This document shows positions 13,299-20,520 of a DNA stretch of 20,902 bases, one piece after another. This DNA is from Flavobacteriaceae bacterium (lineage in GTDB: Bacteria; Bacteroidota; Bacteroidia; Flavobacteriales; Flavobacteriaceae). The stretch is taken from the NCBI GenBank assembly GCA_002709185.1, contig PAQB01000043.1, positions 1 through 20,902 on the forward strand. The letters run 5' to 3'. The position numbers were made by a program, and so were the translations under genes. Position 1 is the first letter of the stretch, and each line of letters starts with the position of its first letter. The notes below the pieces were generated by a model. That model had not been told where the DNA came from and did not search any database. It was given only the letters and a program-made list of their open reading frames with translations.

Positions 13299-14768
13299 TT
13301 ATCTTAAATTTTCAATGAAAGTTGCTGATGTTTCGATCAAAAATTTCTTTTTCTCCGGGTTCATTTTTTCAAAAGAACTCACCAACATTCTCATTCTTGG
13401 ATTTTTTTTAAAAAATGCTTTGTGGTTGTTTATAAAATTCCAAAATAGAGCGTCCCAAATTGAACACCAATCCCCCTTTTTATAATCGCTCATTTTTAAA
13501 ATGTAACTGCTGCCACTTATGTAGGGTTTTGTAGACATGAGACCTCCATCTGCAAATTGACTCATGCCGTATACATTGGGGACCATGACCCAATCGTAAC
13601 TATCAATTGAAAGCTCCATAAACCAGCGGTAAACTTCATCGGGATCAATTTCACACAACAGCATCAAATTACCAACAATCATCAATCTTTCAATGTGGTG
13701 TATGTATCCGGTTTTTGTGATTTTCTTTATTGAATCGTCAAAAGGCTCTAATCCTGTAGTCCCATTGTAAAAAGCAGTTGGCATTTTCCTACTAAAATTC
13801 CAAAAATTCTTAGTACGTTCTTCCGTACCCTTTGCAATATAAATACCCCTTATAAATTCTCTCCAGCCAATGATTTGCCGAATGAATCCCTCTGTTGAAT
13901 TGATTGGAATATTGTGTTTTTTTGCATAGTTTACTGTAGTTTTAACCACATAATTAGGGTCTAGCAAACCAACATTCATAAGTGGAGACAATAGACTGTG
14001 GTGCAGTTCAGTTTCATTTTTAAGCACAGCATCTTCAAACGGCCCAAATTCTTCAAATCTTGTTTTTAAAAATGCTTTAAACCATTTTTTTGAAGATTCA
14101 AAATCATGCGGGTAATTTGGTTTTATTGGCAATTCACCACAATTGTTGCTGAAATTCTTTTCTACGTAGATCAACGCTTCCTCAAAATAAGTACTTTCTT
14201 CAGGGCGCTTTATTTTTGGTGTTTGCTTTCCTTTTGGGTATTTTTCTCTGTTGTATTTGTCATAAGTCCATTCTCCTCCTTCTGGGGAACCATTCTGCAT
14301 CAAAAGATTCATTTGCTGACGTTGGTTCTTATAAAAAGCAGTTTGGAAGAATTTTTTCTTATCTGTTCTAAAAAATGGATTCAAATCTGCTTTTTCAAGC
14401 AGAAACAAGGGATTATTAAAAATCGCAAGCTCAATATTTTTTTTGCTGCAAGCAGATTTAATCCGCTTTTGAAGCCAATTGTCATTGGGATCATATATGT
14501 TGATTTTTTGGATATCACCGCTTAAGTTTTTTATCAGTATTCTAACATCGCTATCCGTTTGAGTTGAATCAATATACTCAGTATTATATTGTGCTTTTAG
14601 AAAGTTTTCATAAGATTTCATACTCATTCTATGAAACAGAATTTTTTGCTTATGAAAATTAAAATGTTTAAAAAACAGATATTCCTCAATCAACATGACT
14701 TTTTTGGAAGCTTGGAGTAGCTCTGAATTTTCAAAAAGTTGGTTGGGAAAGATTAGTGTAAGTTCCAT
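13299..14768 (-). CDS. Cryptochrome/photolyase of the (6-4)/FeS-BCP clade, lacking Fe-S cysteines
   Basis: The 489-aa protein belongs to the prokaryotic (6-4) photolyase/CryPro group (DPRP family), not to class I. The signs are the LTLIFPNQLF start (3-12), NDNWLQ (95-100), GWREFIRGIY (301-310), YIHHIERLMIVGNLMLL (355-371) with the two adjacent His (357-358) of the (6-4) active site, and SYDWVMVPNVYGMSQFADGG (390-409). In Agrobacterium PhrB a [4Fe-4S] cluster is held by four Cys. Here the corresponding places read P342, K430, D433 and S436, with one Cys at 435, and the loop between them is shorter. The cluster is therefore probably absent. It is the last gene of unit B, 8 nt after the DASH gene. 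DNA repair or light sensing are both possible. Confidence 0.9.
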   Translation of the reverse strand: MELTLIFPNQLFENSELLQASKKVMLIEEYLFFKHFNFHKQKILFHRMSMKSYENFLKAQYNTEYIDSTQTDSDVRILIKNLSGDIQKINIYDPNDNWLQKRIKSACSKKNIELAIFNNPLFLLEKADLNPFFRTDKKKFFQTAFYKNQRQQMNLLMQNGSPEGGEWTYDKYNREKYPKGKQTPKIKRPEESTYFEEALIYVEKNFSNNCGELPIKPNYPHDFESSKKWFKAFLKTRFEEFGPFEDAVLKNETELHHSLLSPLMNVGLLDPNYVVKTTVNYAKKHNIPINSTEGFIRQIIGWREFIRGIYIAKGTEERTKNFWNFSRKMPTAFYNGTTGLEPFDDSIKKITKTGYIHHIERLMIVGNLMLLCEIDPDEVYRWFMELSIDSYDWVMVPNVYGMSQFADGGLMSTKPYISGSSYILKMSDYKKGDWCSIWDALFWNFINNHKAFFKKNPRMRMLVSSFEKMNPEKKKFLIETSATFIENLR

Positions 14769-14776
14769 AGTCGTTC

Positions 14777-16072
14777 TTATTTAAGCCAATGGTTTCTAAA
14801 ACGTTTGTCGTTATCATACATTTCTGCTTGTCTTTTAAGGTCAAAGATGCGATCTCTAGGATCGTTACCAACCCCTGAAACGTACATCCAATTGCCATAA
14901 TTGCTATGTACATCATAGTCCAACAACATACTTTCAAAATAGGCTGCTCCGATACGCCAGTCAAGTTTTAGCGTTTTTGCGAAATAAGAAGCGACATTTT
15001 GCCGTCCACGGTTGCTCATCCATCCTGTATTTTTCAATTCAATCATGTTCGCATTAACAAAATCATCCGCTGTTCTCCCGTCTGTCCATTCCTTTATAAA
15101 TTTTGAATTTTTAGACCAATCATAAACGGTGTTTAGAATTCCCTTAAGTTTAAAAATGGCATTGCCATTTTTTAAAGAAGTGTATTTAAAAAAATCACGC
15201 CAAATCAATTCGAAAATTAACCAATAAGTAGATTGATTGGCGTAAAATTGCTCTTCAAACGCCTTGACTTCCCAATAAATTTGTCTGGCAGATAAACTCC
15301 CATTTGCCAGCCATGGTGAAAATTTAGAACTGTAATTTTTACCTAAAAGACCATTTCGTGTTTTTTTATAAACACCAAGTGATTGCGTTTTGAAAAAATA
15401 ATGGTCCAAGCGTTGCTCGGCTGCTTTGGATCCGCCATTAAATGGGAATGCAGTCCGCGAATCTATTTCGAAATCCTCAAATCCCAATTGCTCCAATGTT
15501 GGCAATTTAAAATCCGTTTCAACTTTAGAGGTCACCTCTTGAGGCTGCATAGAAACCAATGGTCTAACCAAAGCTTTTTTTTCTAGTTGTTTTCTAAACT
15601 GTGTAAAAACCTTAGGAGTCTCACTGTAATGAAATGTTAGATCATCAGGGTGAAATAAAAATTGATCATAATATTCGTGAACGCTTACATTGGCTGGCAA
15701 AATCTTCTTTAGAGAATCAATTTTTTTGACTTCTTCATCGGTCCACTCCTTTTGTTGATAGATTGCTTTCACATCATATATTTTAACCAATTCACGCATT
15801 TGTTTTTCAGCAGTACTATTAAAAACCAACAGGCTTATGTTTAGCGCATCAAGTTCTGATTTTAAATCGCTAAGTGTTTGAAGTAGAAATTTAGTTCTGA
15901 ATTTTTCAGTTTTTTTAAAACCAAATTGAGTTTCGCTGAACTTCTCGGGAGTTAAAAAATAAACCCCTATGACTCGTCTTGAGGCTTTCATAGCAGCACT
16001 GAGCACAAAGTTGTCTCTTGCTCTTAAATTGTCCGTGAACCAGACTATAGATGTGCTTTGTTTTTGCTGCAT
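14777..16072 (-). CDS. DASH-type cryptochrome / photolyase
   Basis: This 431-aa flavoprotein has DASH family marks: the N-terminal [17 protein letters not shown] (8-24), [20 protein letters not shown] in the region 236-255, [11 protein letters not shown] (259-269), [14 protein letters not shown] (287-300), [15 protein letters not shown] (350-364) and [24 protein letters not shown] split across 393-416. The usual VDANMREL block reads VNANMIEL (339-346), a deviation I think is common in flavobacterial members. DASH proteins bind FAD and MTHF and repair CPDs in single-stranded or loop DNA. The next gene starts 8 nt after its stop; upstream, 114 nt separate it from the flavin reductase gene. Confidence 0.94.
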   Translation of the reverse strand: MQQKQSTSIVWFTDNLRARDNFVLSAAMKASRRVIGVYFLTPEKFSETQFGFKKTEKFRTKFLLQTLSDLKSELDALNISLLVFNSTAEKQMRELVKIYDVKAIYQQKEWTDEEVKKIDSLKKILPANVSVHEYYDQFLFHPDDLTFHYSETPKVFTQFRKQLEKKALVRPLVSMQPQEVTSKVETDFKLPTLEQLGFEDFEIDSRTAFPFNGGSKAAEQRLDHYFFKTQSLGVYKKTRNGLLGKNYSSKFSPWLANGSLSARQIYWEVKAFEEQFYANQSTYWLIFELIWRDFFKYTSLKNGNAIFKLKGILNTVYDWSKNSKFIKEWTDGRTADDFVNANMIELKNTGWMSNRGRQNVASYFAKTLKLDWRIGAAYFESMLLDYDVHSNYGNWMYVSGVGNDPRDRIFDLKRQAEMYDNDKRFRNHWLK

Positions 16073-16109
16073 TTTTTACTACAATATTTTACAAACTCCC
16101 AATCTCTTT

Positions 16110-16135
16110 CCCATTTTTTTCTCCATGAAAATGGG
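16110..16135. repeat. Inverted repeat (8-bp stem) before the DASH gene
   Basis: CCCATTTT (16110-16117) and AAAATGGG (16128-16135) form a perfect 8-bp stem with a 10-nt loop. Neither strand has a U-tract directly after it, so it is not a classical terminator. Confidence 0.45.
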
Positions 16136-16151
16136 CGGTGACAAACCACGC

Positions 16152-16195
16152 AAATTTTGACAGGGAGATGAGGTTTTTTCAAAATGTCAAATTTT
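16152..16195. repeat. Inverted repeat around the flavin reductase stop codon
   Basis: AAATTTTGACA (16152-16162) and TGTCAAATTTT (16185-16195) pair at 10 of 11 positions with a 22-nt loop. The second arm contains the TGA stop of the flavin reductase-like gene. No T-tract follows on the minus strand. It could attenuate read-through into the DASH gene or protect the upstream mRNA; both are inference. Confidence 0.5.
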
Positions 16196-16825
16196 AGAAT
16201 TCAAGTCTTTTTTTGGACGTTGGTATTGCAATCGGGCTTTAAGTTTCGGCAGCGTATATCCGTCCAAACCATTGATGGCTACAATATTTCCTTTAGAGAG
16301 ATTGATAAATCCGTCACCTTCTAGCAAATCTTCGCGAATGAATAAATCTTTGATTTCTCCAATGAGTTGGATGCAATTATTACGCTTGATAAGATATTCT
16401 TCACAATAAGTGAGCGCAATCTGAATGGGCGCATCTTTGACAAAAGGGGCGTGCCAACCATTTTTATATTCTTCTTCTAATTGAGTGAGCTCAAATTCCG
16501 AAATTTCCTTGCTGTATTTTGCCGAAGTGTGATGGGCATCTTTGATAATTGGTGCATGGATGTGATTGATGGTAAATTGTCCGGTTTCTTTGATGTTTTC
16601 ATAAGTGTTTCTTGGAACATCTGTTACCGGCCTAAAAACCACACCCAGCAGTGGCGGATTGGATCCTAGGTGTGTTACAGAACTAAAGACTGCAACATTT
16701 GAGGTACCGGCATTGGACTTGGTCCCAATTAAATTAGCAGATTTAAATCCTGAACAGCTATTTATTAAATTTATTCTGAAGACATGATCGAGTTTATCAA
16801 AATCATTGCGTTTTAAATGTATCAT
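16187..16825 (-). CDS. Flavin reductase-like (FMN-binding split barrel) protein
   Basis: The 212-aa protein matches the flavin reductase/DIM6-NTAB family. The FMN-binding split-barrel segments are [20 protein letters not shown] (31-50), [22 protein letters not shown] (57-78) and TGQFTINHI (81-89). The next region, with [16 protein letters not shown] (97-112), is also family-typical. Members reduce or bind flavins, or act as flavoprotein oxidoreductases; which substrate applies cannot be said. It could keep flavins reduced for the photolyases that follow, but this is an idea from context only. The start overlaps the ABC1 kinase stop by 4 nt (ATGA). No signal peptide is visible. Confidence 0.9.
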   Translation of the reverse strand: MIHLKRNDFDKLDHVFRINLINSCSGFKSANLIGTKSNAGTSNVAVFSSVTHLGSNPPLLGVVFRPVTDVPRNTYENIKETGQFTINHIHAPIIKDAHHTSAKYSKEISEFELTQLEEEYKNGWHAPFVKDAPIQIALTYCEEYLIKRNNCIQLIGEIKDLFIREDLLEGDGFINLSKGNIVAINGLDGYTLPKLKARLQYQRPKKDLNSKI

Positions 16826-18135
16826 TTGTAGTCTTGAAATTGGTTAATTCTAACCGCATTGGCTTTGAGGTCAAACATTAAATTGTAAAGGCCAAAAAAG
16901 GTTCTGTTCATGTAGATGAAGTGTTTTGACCCACGTGTGTTGTTAAGTTTCTTGAGCTCAGTATTTTGACTGTAACGCTCTGCAATATCTCCAATTTTAC
17001 CAAAAAACTCTGGATCTGAAAAATCAAACACTTTGCTTTGAAAAGGCAATGTAAAAACACTCAGCAGTTCATGAAACATCACCTTAAACAAACTAGTTTC
17101 CTCGTGAGAATCTACAGCTGTTAAAATTTCTAACTCATAGAGTTTTTCAGTGAATAATTTTGGGTTGTCCATTATTGATTTATCAGCCAATTCAAAATAG
17201 GGAATGTAAAAATCGTTTGGAATCGTTTTCATGCAACCAAAATCCAAAGCAATAAGCTGAGCTTCATCGTTGATTAGAAAGTTTCCAGGGTGTGGGTCTG
17301 CATGAACTTTACGCAAATTGTGAATTTGGTGCATGTAAAAGTCCCAAAGCGCCTGACCCAACTGATTTGACTTTTTTGAATCTTTATTTTTTTTTGCAAA
17401 TTCAGACAAATGAACCCCATTCATGAAATCCATTGTAAGGATTCTATTAGAGGACAGATGTGCATAATATTTAGGAAATAAAATATTTGGAATGTGCGCA
17501 CAAGCCTTGGCGATTTCTTGGCTTTGCTCAATTTCTAGGCAGTAATCTGTTTCTTCAGTTAGTTTGTCTTCTACTTCTTTAAAATACTTTTCAGCGCCTT
17601 TAGGTTTGATGTTGAACATCCTTAAAGCGATAGGTTTTACAAGTGCCAAATCTGATTTAATACTGTCTGCCACACCAGGATATTGTATTTTAACAGCCAA
17701 CGCCTTACCGTTTTTTTTTGCTTTGTGAACTTGGCCAATGCTCGCAGCATTGACAGAATTGGCATCAAACTCGTCAAAAATAATTTCTGGCGCTTTACCA
17801 AAATATTTTTTGAAAGTTTTTACAACCAAGGGCGAGGAGAGTGGCGGCACAGAAAATTGAGCAAGAGAAAATTTTTCAACATAAGCACGTGGAAGAAGGT
17901 TTTTTTCCATGCTCAACATTTGAGCAACTTTCAAAGCACTACCTTTGAGCTGTTTAAGGCCACCATAAATATCCTCCGCATTGTTTTTATTCAGGTTTTC
18001 TTTGGCAATTTCTTTTGTTTTACTGATTTTTTCCCCATAATATTTGATGTAGTTCACACCAACTTTTGCACCAGTAGAGACCAATTTAGAAGCACGTTGT
18101 AGTTTTGAGGTCGGAATTCTGTCGATAGATTTCAT
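16822..18135 (-). CDS. ABC1/UbiB (AarF) family atypical kinase
   Basis: The 437-aa protein has the layout of the ABC1/ADCK/UbiB family. The N-terminal segment LKGSALKVAQMLSM (63-76) holds the KxGQ motif in the form KVAQ (69-72). The A-rich loop is NAASIGQVHKA (129-139), the ATP lysine lies in LAVKIQYPG (146-154), EETDY follows (194-198), and the catalytic and metal segments are HADPHPGN (278-285) and DFG (298-300). These proteins act as ATPases or kinases in quinone or lipid-related processes, including tocopherol and plastoquinone metabolism in plastids. It shares one base with the tetR stop (TAATG) and overlaps the flavin reductase start by 4 nt. No membrane span is obvious. Confidence 0.92.
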   Translation of the reverse strand: MKSIDRIPTSKLQRASKLVSTGAKVGVNYIKYYGEKISKTKEIAKENLNKNNAEDIYGGLKQLKGSALKVAQMLSMEKNLLPRAYVEKFSLAQFSVPPLSSPLVVKTFKKYFGKAPEIIFDEFDANSVNAASIGQVHKAKKNGKALAVKIQYPGVADSIKSDLALVKPIALRMFNIKPKGAEKYFKEVEDKLTEETDYCLEIEQSQEIAKACAHIPNILFPKYYAHLSSNRILTMDFMNGVHLSEFAKKNKDSKKSNQLGQALWDFYMHQIHNLRKVHADPHPGNFLINDEAQLIALDFGCMKTIPNDFYIPYFELADKSIMDNPKLFTEKLYELEILTAVDSHEETSLFKVMFHELLSVFTLPFQSKVFDFSDPEFFGKIGDIAERYSQNTELKKLNNTRGSKHFIYMNRTFFGLYNLMFDLKANAVRINQFQDYK

Positions 18136-18791
18136 TAACGCATACTGATTTTTTCTTTAAACAAGAATTTACCAAAATCAACAACACTCTTTAGAGGTTT
18201 GGTATTTGCCAATTCGAAACTCGCAGCGATAGATTTTTCGATAAAAAGATCTGTTTTTTCAAAATCTGCTGAATCGTCGTCCAACCAAAACTTAAGGGTC
18301 ACTAGCATTTGAATCCAGTATGATTCATTGACCACACTATCTTTGATGTCATCTATTCGCTTATTTTTGATATCAATTACTCCTAAATCCAGCTCATCAA
18401 TGAAGTTTAAGAACTTTTGTCGAAGTGTTTTAAGTTTTTTCATTTGATTGAGCCCGCCCATTTCCATCTGAAGAGATTTGGAAACATAGCTGCGATTGGC
18501 GGTTAAATTGCCAAAAAATGTGAAATAAAAACTCAGCAATTGATTCATTGCGTCATAATCCTTGTATTCTTTGCTTTTTTCAAGTGTTTTCATTGTTTTT
18601 TCAAAAAACAACTCGTAAATGGCAGCTTCTAAGGCTTCAAAAGAACCGAAAAAGCGGTAAAATTCAGATTCTTCAAAATGGTTCATTTTTGCAAATGAAT
18701 AGACGCTTTGGGGAACTTCATTGTGATCCAGTACCGCGTCCATGTATAAAGCGACAAGATTTTCTTTATTAATTTTAGTTTTTTTAGCCAT
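18135..18791 (-). CDS. TetR-family-like transcriptional regulator, first gene of unit B
   Basis: The 218-aa protein resembles TetR family members with a recognisable but weak N-terminal helix-turn-helix. The pattern VYSFAKMNHFEESEFYRFFGSFEALEAAIYELFF (about 30-63) contains the typical F-Y-x-F/H-F turn and the helix continuing into the ligand domain. Residues 64-218 are helical and have no conserved pocket I can name. It begins unit B under a promoter whose 22-nt element also precedes unit A, so it may be an autoregulator, the regulator of both units, or merely a co-regulated gene. The start ATG is 17 nt from a TATTTTTG box. It shares one base with the ABC1 kinase gene start. Confidence 0.82.
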   Translation of the reverse strand: MAKKTKINKENLVALYMDAVLDHNEVPQSVYSFAKMNHFEESEFYRFFGSFEALEAAIYELFFEKTMKTLEKSKEYKDYDAMNQLLSFYFTFFGNLTANRSYVSKSLQMEMGGLNQMKKLKTLRQKFLNFIDELDLGVIDIKNKRIDDIKDSVVNESYWIQMLVTLKFWLDDDSADFEKTDLFIEKSIAASFELANTKPLKSVVDFGKFLFKEKISMR

Positions 18792-18808
18792 AGTGTCTGT
18801 TGTTTATA

Positions 18809-18841
18809 CAAAAATAAAACTTGTCTTAGATATAATTTCAA
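18809..18841 (-). promoter_or_regulatory. Promoter of unit B (tetR-ABC1-flavin reductase-cryptochromes)
   Basis: On the minus strand TATTTTTG (18816-18809), a perfect TAnnTTTG, ends 17 nt before the tetR ATG. A TTG at 18841-18839 is 22 nt upstream of it, at the long end of the accepted range. The 22-nt element at 18843-18864 lies directly upstream. Confidence 0.68.
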
Positions 18842-18842
18842 T

Positions 18843-18864
18843 AATTAAACAAACATTAACATTT
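18843..18864 (-). promoter_or_regulatory. Copy B of the shared 22-nt upstream element
   Basis: On the plus strand it reads AATTAAAC followed by AAACATTAACATTT, matching the unit-A copy at 21 of 22 positions. The inner edge is 27 nt from the -7 box, as in copy A. On the minus strand it includes TGTTAAT and TGTTTAAT starting 10 bp apart, possibly tandem half-sites one helical turn apart. Confidence 0.75.
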
Positions 18865-18923
18865 CATCTTTTTCTCCTTTGTTTTGATATTTTTTCTAAT
18901 TTTAAAGTCTCAAATCAAATGAA

Positions 18924-20462
18924 ATGCTTAGCAAGGTTTATGGCAGTGCCGTTTTTGGCATCGACGCTTTCATCATCACAGTTGAAGTCAACGTAGACAA
19001 CGGTATTGGATACCATTTGGTAGGTTTACCTGATAATGCAGTCAAAGAAAGCAACTTTCGAATTGCAGCGGCCCTTCAAAATAATGGCTATAAAATTCCA
19101 GGGAAAAATATCATCATAAACATGTCACCTGCCGACATGCGAAAAGAAGGATCTGCTTACGATCTGACTTTGGCTTTGGGGATTTTAGCCGCCTCAGAAA
19201 AAATAAATGCACCCAAACTCGAGCAATATATTGTTATGGGGGAACTGTCGTTAGACGGTAGTTTAAAGCCTATAAAAGGGGTGTTGCCAATCGCAATAAA
19301 TGCATCAGAAGCAGGTTTTTCAGGGTTTATACTACCTAAAGCAAATGCAAAAGAAGCGGCCATTGTAAAAGATTTAAATGTTTTCGCTGCAGCACATATT
19401 TCAGAAGTCATCAACTTCTTCAATAAAAATATTCCGCTTGAAAAAACTGAGTTTGATATTCATGCAGAATTTAGGAAATCTTTCAATCTGCCTGAATTTG
19501 ATTTTGCAGACGTAAAAGGACAGGAGAGTGTCAAGCGCTGTATGGAAATTGCAGCGGCAGGTGGGCATAATATTATTTTGATTGGACCTCCAGGCTCTGG
19601 CAAAACCATGTTGGCCAAAAGATTACCTTCAATATTACCTCCAATGACTCTGCAGGAGGCTTTAGAGACAACCAAAATACATTCTGTTGTAGGAAGACTG
19701 CGACAAAGTGCTGGGCTTTTAACGGCGCGCCCGTTTCGTTCGCCTCATCACACCATCTCTGATGTCGCATTGGTAGGCGGGGGGCAGTATCCGCAACCTG
19801 GTGAAATATCCATGGCGCACAATGGGGTTTTATTTTTAGATGAACTCCCGGAGTTTAAGCGCTCTGCTCTCGAAGTCATGCGCCAACCTTTAGAAGATTT
19901 AGAAGTCACCATTTCCAGAGCGCGATTCACAGTCACTTATCCCAGTAGTTTTATGTTGGTGGCCAGTATGAATCCCAGTCCGAGTGGTTATTTTTATGAT
20001 CCAAACTCTGCTATTTCTTCCTCAAAAGGAGAGATTCAGCGCTATATGGGGAAAATATCCGGACCGCTTTTAGACCGTATTGATATTCATGTGGAGGTCA
20101 CACCGGTCCCCTTTGATAAATTAACACAAAAAAGAAGTGGTGAGTCATCATTAATCATAAGAGAACGCGTTACAAAAGCAAGAGCACTTCAAACCAAACG
20201 TTTTGATGGGGTGGATACAGTCCATTACAATGCGCAAATGCAATCCAAGCATCTGCGTGAGTTTTGTGTTCTTGAAGAGGCCTCTATGGCGCTTCTGAAG
20301 ACCGCTATGGAACGATTGAATCTTTCTGCGAGGGCTTTTGACCGAATTTTAAAAGTTGCAAGAACCATTGCCGATTTAGAAATCTCAGAATATATCCAGA
20401 GCGAACATATCAGCGAGGCCATACAGTACAGAAGTTTAGACAGAGAAGGGTGGATGCAATAA
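18924..20462 (+). CDS. yifB: YifB/ComM family Mg-chelatase-like ATPase
   Basis: The 512-aa AAA+ protein is a complete YifB/ComM homologue. ComM is a hexameric helicase that promotes branch migration during natural transformation. The N-terminal ChlI domain covers about 1-170 (VEVNVDNGIGYHLVGLPDNA at 20-39, PADMRKEGSAYDL). Walker A is GPPGSGKT (221-228), Walker B is VLFLDELPEF (302-311), and the sensor region holds SGPLLDRIDIHVEV (379-392). The segment after it reads NPSPSGYF (350-357); many proteobacterial ComM proteins have Cys there, which I believe Bacteroidota lack. It is divergent from tetR with a 132-nt shared region, and a terminator hairpin begins at its stop codon. Confidence 0.95.
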   Translation: MLSKVYGSAVFGIDAFIITVEVNVDNGIGYHLVGLPDNAVKESNFRIAAALQNNGYKIPGKNIIINMSPADMRKEGSAYDLTLALGILAASEKINAPKLEQYIVMGELSLDGSLKPIKGVLPIAINASEAGFSGFILPKANAKEAAIVKDLNVFAAAHISEVINFFNKNIPLEKTEFDIHAEFRKSFNLPEFDFADVKGQESVKRCMEIAAAGGHNIILIGPPGSGKTMLAKRLPSILPPMTLQEALETTKIHSVVGRLRQSAGLLTARPFRSPHHTISDVALVGGGQYPQPGEISMAHNGVLFLDELPEFKRSALEVMRQPLEDLEVTISRARFTVTYPSSFMLVASMNPSPSGYFYDPNSAISSSKGEIQRYMGKISGPLLDRIDIHVEVTPVPFDKLTQKRSGESSLIIRERVTKARALQTKRFDGVDTVHYNAQMQSKHLREFCVLEEASMALLKTAMERLNLSARAFDRILKVARTIADLEISEYIQSEHISEAIQYRSLDREGWMQ

Positions 20463-20495
20463 AAAAAGGCTTTCGAGTTATCAAAAGCCTTTTTT
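20462..20495. terminator. Bidirectional Rho-independent terminator between yifB and the beta-barrel gene
   Basis: AAAAAAGGCTTT (20462-20473) pairs perfectly with AAAGCCTTTTTT (20484-20495) around a 10-nt loop. The T-run serves the plus strand and the A-run, read in reverse, serves the minus strand. It lies just after the yifB stop and 25 nt from the convergent stop at 20521, so it can end both genes. Confidence 0.9.
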
Positions 20496-20520
20496 AAATT
20501 CAAATAAAGAATTTTTAGAA

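Noticed and set aside
14106..14525. 139-aa open frame on the plus strand
   Set aside because: It is antisense to the (6-4)-clade cryptochrome gene, with a Phe/Ile-rich translation and no family resemblance.
17683..18102. 139-aa open frame on the plus strand
   Set aside because: It lies wholly antisense to the ABC1 kinase gene and has a low-complexity, Phe-rich translation typical of a shadow frame.
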